A stretch of 64,000 bases of DNA from Davidsoniella eucalypti (taxonomy: Eukaryota; Ascomycota; Sordariomycetes; Microascales; Ceratocystidaceae): NCBI GenBank assembly GCA_004009845.1, contig RMBW01000022.1, positions 1-64,000 on the forward strand, in the 5' to 3' direction. This document shows positions 45,765 through 56,480 of this stretch, piece after piece. Made by a program: the position numbers and the translations under genes. Within the stretch, counting starts at the first letter, position 1; the number at the start of each line of letters is the position of its first letter. Below the pieces are notes generated by a model that ran no database searches, was not told where the DNA came from, and was given only the letters and a program-made list of their open reading frames with translations.

Positions 45765-48700
45765 TTATTCCCATTTACCACCGCCAAACAAACCACCCAC
45801 GGCCTGTGCTCTCTTCTCCGCGCCCTTGAGCTTCTTCGCCTCTCTCTTCTTCTCGCTCTCAGCCAATGCCGCACGCCTCTCCGTTTCACGTGCAAAGCCA
45901 CTTAAACCTGAACCCTTAACGGCTCCCGTGCGAACCCGAGCACCGTCACCTGATCTTGCATCACCAACACCGCCAGCCGTAGTACTTCCCGTACCGCTTC
46001 CGCCTGCCACCGAAGACGACGCCATAGCTGACGCAATAAGCGAGCTGGTTGCGCCTCGGAGTAGACTGCGTGTGCGGCCTGTACCACTTCCGACCGAGGA
46101 TCCCGGCGCTGCAAAGGCCATACGCCCGTTGGCTGACCCAGCGCTACTGGATGATGCCGAGCGCTTGAGAGATAGACGATCGATGACCTGCGATCCGGCA
46201 CGGCGCATGACGCGGGGCGGAGACTTGCTCGTGGGGAGGTTCTCCTTGCCTGGCCCGCCGACGATCTCCAGCGTGATACCACCGTCGTCTTCGTTGTCGC
46301 TACCAGGGCCGACAATGGTCGCATGCTCGTAGGGATCCTCTAGCAGCTCGGACAGCTGAGAACGCACGTCCTGTAGCGTATTCGCCTTTCTCTCCTTCTT
46401 GCGCTTGTTCTTGCGCAACGGGAGGGCAGCGCCGGTTCCGGGGGGTGGCATCGTGGCATTGTCAGCAGCACCTTCATTATCGTCAGCCTCTTCCAAGCCC
46501 GCCATGTCGATGATGGGGATCTCGTCGGTTGTGTGCTGATTGGCGACAGCACGGATAAAGGCCTCGTTTCCAGCGGCTTCGGCCGTCTTGCGGATGCCTT
46601 CGCTCGAGGCAAACAACTCGCGCTGCGTCTTGGCAAACTGTCGTCGCTTCATGCGTCGCTGGCGCTCGCCATCCGATTCGGAATCTGAGAGTGTGTAGTC
46701 GGCACCGCGTTTACGGCGTAAGCCGCCAGTGGTGACATCCTTGTAAAGCTTCTGAAGCTGGGCTTCTTCGTCGATACGCTCACGCTCACTGTACGAAACA
46801 TATGGTCAGTCGACAATGCAATGTAAGGGATAGTCGTCTAGAACTTACTTGTAGAACGCCGCAAGCTTTCGCTCATCAGCCGTGCTGGCCTTGGTCTCGT
46901 CGTCGATCATCTCCTGTACCGAGCCAGCATCCGAGTCATCGTCACTTAGCTCGCCATCAGCACCACCAAGACCGGCGTACTCGTCGTCTGATTCCTCGGC
47001 CTGGTCATCCACCATGCCGCGTGCCTTACTATTCTTCTTCTCGAACGCTTCGGCCTTCTTTTTAGCACGCTTCTGTTCCTTCCGTGCTGCTTCCTTGAGC
47101 ACTTCTGCGGCTGAGCGTGTGCCAAAGCCAAAATCATCTTCATCCTCCTCCGCCTGGCTCTGGTCTGGCTTCCGTTTCCGCTCTTCTGTCCCCATAGGCA
47201 CAGTAGGCGTTGGCGTGCGAGACGATGCCTGGCGCTCAGCTTGAGGCCTGGTTTCAGCTTCAGCCTCTGCCTTGGATCGGAGACGACCATTTTTGGCTAC
47301 CTTGGCAGCAAGTGTCGGTGACTCGGGAACAGCAGTGCTTTCTCTACTGGGAGTTGGGGCCTTTTTCGGCGACTTGTTACTAACAAATCGCTGTTTAAGA
47401 GGCTCAACAAAGTCTAGACCTTGGTCTTGTGTGAGTTGTAGATTCGACATTTGCGAGAGAGCTGAATCCTGACGGTTCAGGCTTCCCGGACCGAAGTCAT
47501 CCTGCGAAAAGTTCAAGCTGAAATTGGTAACTAAGCCTTGTGTTTCAATGCCTTGGCTCTCCTCTTCCTCTTCCGTTCCCTGGCTACCCCGAGCAGGGTT
47601 GCTTCGTTCAGGCTGGGTATCAGGAATCTGGCTGTCCATGACGATATCCGGCTGGCTATCCGCGAGTATGGGGAACACATCTTGCGTGAAATCCGGCATC
47701 GAAGACCCGTCAAAATCGCCCGGTGGCGCATCGGGGTCCTGGCTGGCGTTGAAAGTGCCAGCAAACATGGCCTCGAGGTCCATATCAGCTGGCCCGTTCA
47801 CCGGTAAACCGGGGATGAAGGTCTTCTTGGCGGATCTCAGGACGGGCGTTAGACCTGCCATGTTGCTAGGCGATTCATTAGCGCCCACAGAGGCAATGCC
47901 AGCCTTGGGTCGTGGAGTTTGCATGGCCTTGATCTCTGCTTGCTTCGGACTAGCCGATGGAGACTTAGCAACTTCAACAGCTGGCGCATCGTCTTCGTCG
48001 TCGGAAAGAACTTGCGTGCCCTTTTTCTTCTTCGACCGACGCGTTTTGATAGCGACTTCATCGTCGTCGTTGTCGGCATTGGTAGGCTCACCGCCCGTTT
48101 CGACTTCTTCATCTTCTTCGTCCTCCTCTTCTTCATCTTCCTCTTCGTCCTCTGAACCAGAAAGCTCTAGAGGCGCCATCTCACCCTCTTCCTCATCGCC
48201 TTCCTCATCACCCGAGCCCTTGAAAGATTCATCATCGCTGTCGTCATCCAAGAGCCCGTCCTCGTCGACCTCGCCATTCTTGCGCGCCTCTCGACGCTCG
48301 ATCTTACGGATACGTTCGTTTTCCTCCTGTGCCTTGGCCAAGATATCCTCGACATCTCGCATCTCGCGTTCACGCTCTTCCTCAGTCTGTACGTGAATGC
48401 CCTTGCTCTCGAGAAACTTGATGCGTTCCTCGCGCTCGCGCTTGGCTTGGTCACGAGCCTTACTTCGCAGTTCCTCCTGCGCCTGTTTCTGCATGCGCTT
48501 GACCATGTGATCTTCCCGGCTTCCGCCAAACTGTAGCAGCGTGGCCATGCCCGGTTGCATCTTCTCTACCATTACCGCAACTTGGCTGATGCGGTCATTG
48601 GAGTAGTCTACAATCTCTAGCTCGCCGCCTTCAAACTCGATCTTCTCTGGCTTGAGGTCTGGGATCTTGAACTTGCGAAGTGGCTTCTTGGCCTTCTCCG

Positions 48701-49814
48701 TTGGCTGGTCTTTTGTGGCCGGGGCTTTGCTAGCTGGACCGGCGGTAGAGGATTCAGCTGTGGGAGCAGCGACTGGAGGGTCTGTAGGTGGTGTTTTGGT
48801 TTTTACTTCTTCCTCCGCGCCTTCTGGCTTGAACCCAAACATGTCAAAGAGCTTCTTCTTGTCGAACTTCTTGCGGGTCTTGGCCTCATGAGCTAGCTGC
48901 ATGTTTCTCTGCATGCGCTGGGTTTCCCGATGCATGTCCTCGAGAGCTTTCTTGCTCGCCTGACGAGCTTGTCTGGATGTCTTGCCCTTTTGTGTCGAAG
49001 ACGGGGCTGATTTGTGTGGGTTGTCGGCAAGGAAGTCTTCCATGTCGTCGTCCACATCTCCCATAGCAACGTCGTCATCGCCATCGTCGTCGTCTGATGG
49101 AACGGCATTGTGTGTGGCTCCCTTTTTGGCTGCTTCCTCTGCTTCACGTGCTTCACGTTCTTGGCGCTTACGCTCGAGTAGGGCTTGGAGTCTGGGGTTT
49201 TTAGCCATAGATTCTATAGCATCTTCGTCGGCGGCTTGATCTTCTACGATATCCGGGACGGGAGATTTCGTTGTAGTTCGTGGTGGTGTCTGGGAATCAG
49301 ATTGTGAGGGTGCTGGCTCGGTATCCTGTGTAGCGGATTTTGGCTTGGAACGAGGTCTGGCTGGGCCGGAGTCGCTGTCGTCTAGACTATCGTTTGCTTT
49401 GGAGTTGTCTTTGTTGGGCGGCTCCTTGTGTTTCTTCGCTGGCTTTAGAAGCTGTCGTCTCAGCCTCTCTCTGGCAGTCAGGCCTTCTTCTTTCTCGCCC
49501 TCTGCTTCCTTGGATGCATCATCATTCTTCTGGTTGCCCGCCATCATCTGCGCCGCAAACCGACCACGGGGTCGTATCACCTCTTCCTCCGACTCAGAGC
49601 TAGAATCATTGTTCGCAACAGCACCAGCGAATTTAGTGGAGGTAATTGGTGCTTTTGCCCGACGTTTCGTGATCTCCGACTCGGAATCGCTTCCGCTGTT
49701 CTCGGCGTCACTATCTTGCGCGGCTAGAAGAGCGTCCAACCGTGAGCGACCGGTTAGGGCTCCGCTGTTCGGTAGTGGGGAACTGGCCGCTGGCGAAGGC
49801 GAGCGGGATGCCAT
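45765..49814 (-). CDS. MRC1: mediator of replication checkpoint MRC1 (Claspin-like), 1329 aa
   Basis: A fork-associated adaptor that carries the replication-stress signal from the Mec1/ATR kinase to the effector kinase and supports fork speed. Exons on the minus strand: 49814-46849 and 46788-45765, in phase, 1330 codons with stop. It is mostly disordered and highly charged: Ser/Asp/Glu runs and Lys/Arg-rich coiled-coil-like helices (REREERIKFLESKGIHVQTEEERERE). SQ/TQ sites cluster in the middle (ADSQPD, MDSQIPDTQPE, ESQGIETQG), as expected for Mec1 targets. The MRC1-type domain follows near residues 930-1100 (AFYKNERERIDEEAQLQKLYKD, with the intron in its middle). The C-terminus has FGGGKWE. 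Assignment rests on the domain text, SQ/TQ cluster and length, not on alignment. Confidence 0.85.
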
Positions 49815-51207
49815 GGTATAGGTATTGGTTATATGGCTAGTGGCTAGTGTCGTGATATGGTTCTGGGAATGATTTCAAGGCCGGCGTTAAGATGTCGTGA
49901 TTATAGGTGCGTGTTGGTACTTTTTAGAATATTTATTAATGTGGCGTCGTAGTGGCAAGTGAAATCAAAAGCGTCTGTAGCGTCAAATCATGGAAATAAT
50001 GACTTTGGGAACCAAAACAACCTTAGGTCCCCTCGAAGTCAGAAAAGGGAGAGCCAAGAGGTAAAAAAGATTGCAGTATCTGTAACCCTGATAGAATAAG
50101 GGCAGCCCACCATACAAATATGATATATTGGTAAAAAAAAAAAAGCTTTAATTGCCCGCGTAGTTCCAGATTCAATCTTTGGGCTGTAGATTTCGAGCTT
50201 TAGCGTAAGCATATGTTTTCACTAATCATTACTTGTTGCTAATAGAAGTCTAGTAGCAAATTGTGCTGGAAGTTGTACTGGCAACGAACGACGCGCTTAA
50301 AAGCCCACCCATTTAACGCGACAAAGACGCGTTAAGTGGGGTGTTTTATTAATTAGTCGTACTGTTTACATATATGTAACAGAATGGTGATCGTACAGTG
50401 CCCGCTTTAAATTTAGTACTACACCAAAGCGTTGTACATTTATCATAACTAATGTCTTTATACATAACACCATGGCTCATTGAAGTTGTGATCTTGGTTT
50501 CCTTAATTTCCATTCCCTTCGATTGTCACTCAAGAAGTTCATGCTAGGCTTTTTTCACATTCTATTACTATTATTATCATTACCACTCTCTAACGTCTAC
50601 CAATTGAACATTCAACTCATAGTATCTTGAACATAAAAATATCATTTACTAGCAACTTCTACTTCTTATAAATTTGCCCTTCATGAATCACATGCGGAGG
50701 TCACGAAATCTAAAGCTATTCGTTCGATGTTAGTAACATCTATTTGACTAGACAATTTCTTCTCGAGATATAGAAAAAGACCGTATAGCATCGTAATATG
50801 AGCTTTAGCACATAGTAGAAAATCCAAAGATAGGAGCATGGTCACCAAGTCATTTCGTATAGACTCATTGGACATTCAGTTTGTTGCATATGATTTCCTG
50901 TTTTTTATACTCCCTATCCTTCTAAAGGAATAAATACAAGAGCTGATCAACCCAAAAAACTTCACCGAAAGAAAAAAAAGTTAACAAGAAAGAAAATAGT
51001 AGCCCACCAATAAAAAAAAGAATATGAGGAAGAAAAGAAGAAAAAAAAGGAGTAAAATAACAAAAAGAACAGGTGCCTTTCACACCAACACATCGCCAGA
51101 TTTCATCCCAAATGCTAGCTCTTTCCCACCTATTCCCGTCGTGGAAAAATGAAAATAAAACGAAAAGAAAGAAAAGAAAACATGTACATCTGTGTCACAA
51201 GTTTGCT
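49815..51207. other. intergenic region, MRC1 promoter side
   Basis: This lies between the MRC1 start and the DnaJ stop, both genes on the minus strand. No gene is supported. It contains a strong hairpin with ACGCG boxes at 50291-50340. From about 50920 to 51180 it is markedly A-rich and purine-rich on the + strand, matching the 3' untranslated part of the DnaJ gene. Confidence 0.55.
50308..50340. repeat. inverted repeat / hairpin containing ACGCG boxes
   Basis: CCCATTTAACGCG, a 7-nt loop ACAAAGA, then CGCGTTAAGTGGG: 13-nt arms with a single non-Watson-Crick position (T opposite G, a wobble pair in RNA). Each arm carries an ACGCG core, and a third (ACGCGC) lies at 50291-50296. It sits about 500 nt upstream of the MRC1 start codon. 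It could be a paired binding site for an MBF-type factor or a structured RNA. Confidence 0.7.
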
Positions 51208-52928
51208 TTACTGGGAAGCGCACTGGACACGCTCAGCACCAGGGTGGCCATCGTCCTCATCTTCCTCCTCCATGTTGGCACCGTTGAAGCCTTGACGAGA
51301 GCTAGCGGCGTTGTCAACATCCTCAAGATCGGCATCCTCGGTCATGGCATCTGCAGGTGGGATGCCATCAGTGGGGCTACCGGGCAGAATTTCACGCAGG
51401 GACTGGAAGGCCGCCTCATCGGTAGTCCAGCCCTTTTCGGGGAACTTGACGTTAAAGGAAACGTACATGTTACCACAGTCGTGGTGGCGAGGAGAGGGCA
51501 TACCCTGGCCACGGATCATCTTGATGGCACCTTGGGCGATGGCCTCACCAGGCAGGACCTCGACGCTCAACCAGCGGTCGTCCAAGTGCTCGATGTAGAT
51601 GGTACCACCAGCCAGGGCGGTCACTAGGGGAATTTCGCACTTGTACAGCAAGTCATCGTCCTTGCGGGTGAAGCGGGTGTGAGGCTTCTGCTCAATCTCG
51701 AAGACGACATCGCCAGCCTGAATACCAGGTGCCTGGTCACCCTCACCACGGAACTCGATCTTGGTACCGTTCCGGACACCACGGTCGACGTGGACGTGCA
51801 GGACCTTGCGGTCGACGACGGTCTTCTTACCATTGCACTGCTTGCAACGGTCCTTTTCACGGACGGTCTCACCCTCACCGTTGCAGTCTGTGCAAACAGT
51901 CTGGAAACGCTGAATCATGGGACCCATCTGACGCATCATAATCTTCATACCACGGCCCTCGCAGCCCTCGCAGCGCTTGACAGAGCCCTCCTTACCACCG
52001 ATACCAGTGCACTTAGGGCAGACAATGGAGCGTTGCAACGCTAGCTTCGAGATCTTGCCGCGGTATACGTCCTCAAGAGAGACCATGTGAGTGTGGTGGA
52101 TGGTGCGAGCCTTGGGAGGTCCACGAGAAGGCATACCACCACCGCCACCGAACATACCACCGAAGCCGCCGCCACCGCCGCCACCGAAGAACTGGGCAAA
52201 TAGATCCTCAGCAGCCATGCCACCGTGGCCACCGCCACCACCGTTTTCTAGGCCCTGCTCACCAAATTGATCATAGATCGATCTCTTTTGGGTATCGGAC
52301 AGGATTTCATATGCTGCGGAGATTTCCTTGAACTTGTCTTCAGCCGCAGGGTTGTGGGCGTTCTTATCTGGTTACACAAACGATTGGTTAGTTACATGAT
52401 ACGAAGGGCGCTACGGGCAGTGTGTATGGTTTTTGTTGTGAAATGATGTAAGCAAAGTAGTTTGCGGTTCGATGAGATTTCCGGTCCGCAACACCCCGCT
52501 TATTTTGACATAGTTGTAAACAAGGGCAACCATTTCAAGCGTTTCGTTAAGGACCCTGTGGAAATTGCTCGAGGAGTGCGATTGGTACTAGAAAGGATCT
52601 GTGAGGCAAATGTTGTAAATGCTTACCAGGATGGTACTTCAGAGCATTGATTTTGTAGGCCTTCTTCAGCTCAGCCTCTGAGCATGTTGGCGAAACCTAA
52701 GTATGACAGTTAGAATCGTAAAAATATTTTAGATGATAGATAAACTATAGAAAGATTGTGTGGGATTCGACAAGTTTGCATAGGCATACGATAGTGCCTA
52801 ACAGAACTTATAAAGAACAGCTGGGCTTCTGGCGTCCCTCACTTAAAAGGTTCTATGCCGACACACTTTGAGTAGTCTGGGATTAAACTTACGCCTAGAA
52901 GGTCATAAAGCTTGGTATCTTTAACCAT
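51208..52928 (-). CDS. YDJ1: Type I DnaJ co-chaperone, Ydj1/Mas5-like, 421 aa
   Basis: A cytosolic Hsp40 that stimulates Hsp70 ATPase and delivers clients. Exons on the minus strand: 52928-52893, 52696-52627, 52367-51208, in phase, 422 codons with stop. The J domain has the invariant HPD split by intron 2 (KYHP, intron, DKNAHNP). The G/F region is very Gly-rich (FFGGGGGGGFGGMFGGGGGMP). The zinc-binding region has four CxxCxGxG-type repeats: CPKCTGIG, CEGCEGRG, CTDCNGEG and CKQCNGKK. The C-terminal substrate-binding domains follow (VDRGVRNGTKIEFRGEGDQ). The protein ends in CASQ, a CAAX-type farnesylation signal typical of Ydj1. Intron 2 (259 nt) is long for this genome. An acidic linker (EEEDEDDGHPG) precedes the CAAX box. 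Confidence 0.95.
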
Positions 52929-55900
52929 TGTGTCGTGGTTGTGTTATATGGAGGGTATTAAAGGGAAATCGTGGTTGATAATCGTTCTTTATCGTATGAG
53001 ATGAAAGACGGCTGTGAAAGTGTGTCGATACCGTCGAGAAGAATCGATTATGAGGATTGAGAAGAAAAGATGTGGTAGGAAGACGATGGCAGTATGTATT
53101 CTAATGAACGAGAAAGTCAGATATAGGGTTCTTTTTAGCTCGTTGAAGGCTGAGAGAATATGTGTATTCTATAAGGTCCTCGAAAGAAAGAAGAGAACAA
53201 GACGTATCCAGTGGAGCCAGGAAACAAAGCCGGAAATTCGAAAGGAATCAAGCTGGAATAAATATGAGTCGGAGTTGGTGTAGTAGCCACAGGAAGATAT
53301 CGTAGGGAGGGAACGACAGGGTGGATGTTTTCTGTGCCCCTTCAGGTTTCCAGTAGTCTATCTCTCGTCTATGGCTTCAAGGAGATGGGGGACAAGGTGA
53401 TAATTTGGATTCCAGGAGACCAGGTTTATCAAGCACTTTGTCTTCGTGGATCGCCTTCGGTTGGGCGTAGACTCAGTTCTTGTGTTTTATTTTGGTATTT
53501 TTTTTTCAGCGAGGTTGTCATAGGCTGGGATACCTTGGTTGCGTAGCGTTGCAGTTGCTGGAATATTCGTCCTGATACTTTTTTTAATGGAGGGGAAAGA
53601 ACAGAGTCCAGTTTGGGATTGAGGGGCATATATTTGAAATGCTAGGCTTTTTTTCAAGCAGACTCCAGCCTAAAAGGCCAAAAAACATATGATGGGTATG
53701 TATGGTTTCGGGCTGAAGGTGCAGAAAGGAGACTCCCAACTCTGAATTCCAGGTGGTTTGAGATGTTGTAATGCTACTGTCGGTCGAATTGTCGCAGAGG
53801 TCGCAGTCAGAAATCGCTGGTTGGTGGTGTTCCTAGTTTGACTTCTTGTTCTCGGTTTCTTTCGAGGTCCGGGGGAGGGAAAACGCTAGAAAATTGTTGA
53901 GCAAGTGAGATGATAAGAAAACTTACCTCCAATGCGAATGGGTTGATTCTTTGAATCAATCGTATTTGTTGATATGAAAGAGAAGGAAATATAGAAACGA
54001 TATCAAGAAGAAAAAAAGAAAGGAAGAAAAAGAAGAGGGAGGAAAGGAAAAAAAAAAAAAAAGGTTAGTTCCGAGGGTGGTACTTTCTAAGTCTGGCGCC
54101 TGTTTTTTTGTTCTTTCTCGTTTTTGTGATTAAAGCTACGTTCTTGCGCTTTAAAGGAAAGAGAAAATAAAGATGCTTGTAGGCTTTATAGGCATTCACT
54201 AAGAAGATTTTTAGGCAATTTCAGGCCTGGTTAAGCGCTTTTCTAGCTGTGTAGCGCCTATAGTTTAAGACGTATTTTGGATTGTTCTTGGGCTTGGAAA
54301 CTATGCCGCGCGGGCTTAAGCATATGACTACAGATAACTGAATATTCGTAGACATATTTCCCTGATTTGTAGCTGTATGACGTCTATCAAGCGATTCTGC
54401 TAGATTCTCTTTCTCTCCCGCCAAAAATAACCTACTGTCTATATACGTACCAACTGACTGGCCAAAAAAAAAAATTGAATAATCAAACCCCATCTCGGCA
54501 TTCATGTTAGGCTCTGTTTTGTTGGTTTTTCCATGCCTTGGGGCTCCTAAAAGATCAAGAAAACAAGTATACATCTAACCAAAACAACATAACTACAATA
54601 ATAAAGAAAACTGTATTACAAAAATAAAGTGGGGTCTAGGCGGAAATCTACGAGGTTCCATGGCCGGTTGGAAATGCAGCCAGAATCAGAAAAACAGACT
54701 AAAAAAACCTGGCAAACAGAGCCCCATGGAAGTCTATGGAATATCCTGGACTTTCGTGGGGATTCCACGCCCCTCACTCAAGTTTCTGCTCCTTCCATTC
54801 CTATCTCTCGCTCTTGTCCTATTGGTTGCAAGCATTGATGTGTAATACCTGCAATTTTGACCGAACAAGAAAAGAAAAAATTGAAAAACCGCCCGCCCTA
54901 GTAAGTAAGCTAACTACATAATTGCAGAAATTGTAGAATAGTATGGATTGAATGGAATACTTTAGCCAGAAAAAGAGAAACAAGACATCCGCCACATCTC
55001 ATTCCATCTGCCGTGTTGTTATCAAAGATGGCCAAAGAACTTTCGACAATTATTCCAGGCCTCTTTCGTGTCCTCCGTTAAGCTCAGAAGTCCGTCCATA
55101 TAGCAAATGTCGGGGTTTGTTTGTTATAGCGTACTTGATTCCGTTTTGTCAAGCCAAATTGTAGAGCACCTCAGGTCAAGCCTGGTAGCAACGTGAGAAT
55201 GTGATATTGCCAACACACAAGTCACATCAAATAAAGGAAATCTGTATACTAACCCCCTGTCCGTTTCGACGCATTGTTTATTTTTCTGGTGGTTTTTTTG
55301 CTTCATAGCCTAGTCTATGCAGCTGCAGCGAAGTAAAACAAAAGAGAAAAAACTGTCCAGTACACTTCGTGTGGTGTTCTTTTAGCAGTGCCGCATTTGC
55401 GTATTAAATACTAACCTATCAACAAACGCCACCAACCAAAAACTGAAGAACGATGCAGGATAAATAACAGTAACACGAAAAGAGCTGAACACCTCAACAC
55501 TCGCTCCTACTCCTTCATACAGCCTGTCTAGGGAAGTTCTTCTATCCCATACATTCCCCAAACAACTCTGTGATAGACTCTGTAGTAGACCTTCCAGTTG
55601 TATAACATTGTGCCTATGATTCGACAAGTTTCACGATAAATCCCAAAAAGAGTGCTATATCATTCACTATTGATGACACACAAAGTAAAAAGAGCCCGTG
55701 GCGAGAAAACGGACATCATGTATCTATCACTGCGAATGTCTCTTCTTCTCCTTCGCATTGTTTATAGCTCGATATTCCGAAAAGCATTCCCAACCCAAGA
55801 CTTGTCACAATAAGCCAATCGGAGATGGTTACCCTCACGTTCTCCCTTCCTCCTAGCTGACTAATCAGTATCAAAAACAGCAAGTTCATCACAACAATCA

Positions 55901-56480
55901 GTCAAATCACGTATAACAATTTCAGTATTGAGATAGCATTTGATCAAAAAACATAAACATATAAAGGGACATCGTCACGTAATCAAATTACAATGATAAA
56001 AGCAACCGTTATCGACGGCTCAGGTTTATAAAAGAATATATATATGCAAACAAACGTAATAATAGTAGAAAAGCTTCACTCATGAAGATTGATATAAACC
56101 AATAATGAAAAAAAATAAGTGCACGCAATACAAATGCTCCATCCGAAAGAATGATATAATAGCCATTAGAAGCGCATTTTTTTATCAGGACAATGTCGGA
56201 AGATAATAATAAAAAAAGAAAGCCAAAACCAACCTCCAAGATATGAGAAAATAAAACCCCCAAAAGAGACAATGAGTCTAGAACCTCAATAAAGTTCGCA
56301 AACATGAAAGACAACTCCCATGAATAAAGATAGAATAAACAAACAAAAAAAAGTAAACACTAAATAAAACAAGAAACGCGTTTCAGTTGGAAAGGTTTGA
56401 AGAGAATGAAAGATGCGAGCCATGCTTGGTAAGAGAAAATAAAAGCATAAAAGGAAAAAATAAAAAGTGAGCAGAAAATC
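52929..56480. other. long intergenic region, no gene seen
   Basis: About 3.5 kb between the DnaJ start and the SNT2 stop, both genes on the minus strand. The left part is the DnaJ promoter and leader, rich in G/A tracts with an A run near 54047. The right part (from about 55900) is A-rich and consistent with a long SNT2 3' untranslated region. Small frames (53014-53283, 54221-54574, 56009-56314) show no domain. I see no RNA gene. Confidence 0.5.

Noticed and set aside
47524..48396. 290-codon plus-strand frame rich in Ser
   Set aside because: Antisense shadow of the acidic repeats in MRC1 (GAG/GAA read backwards as CTC/TTC).
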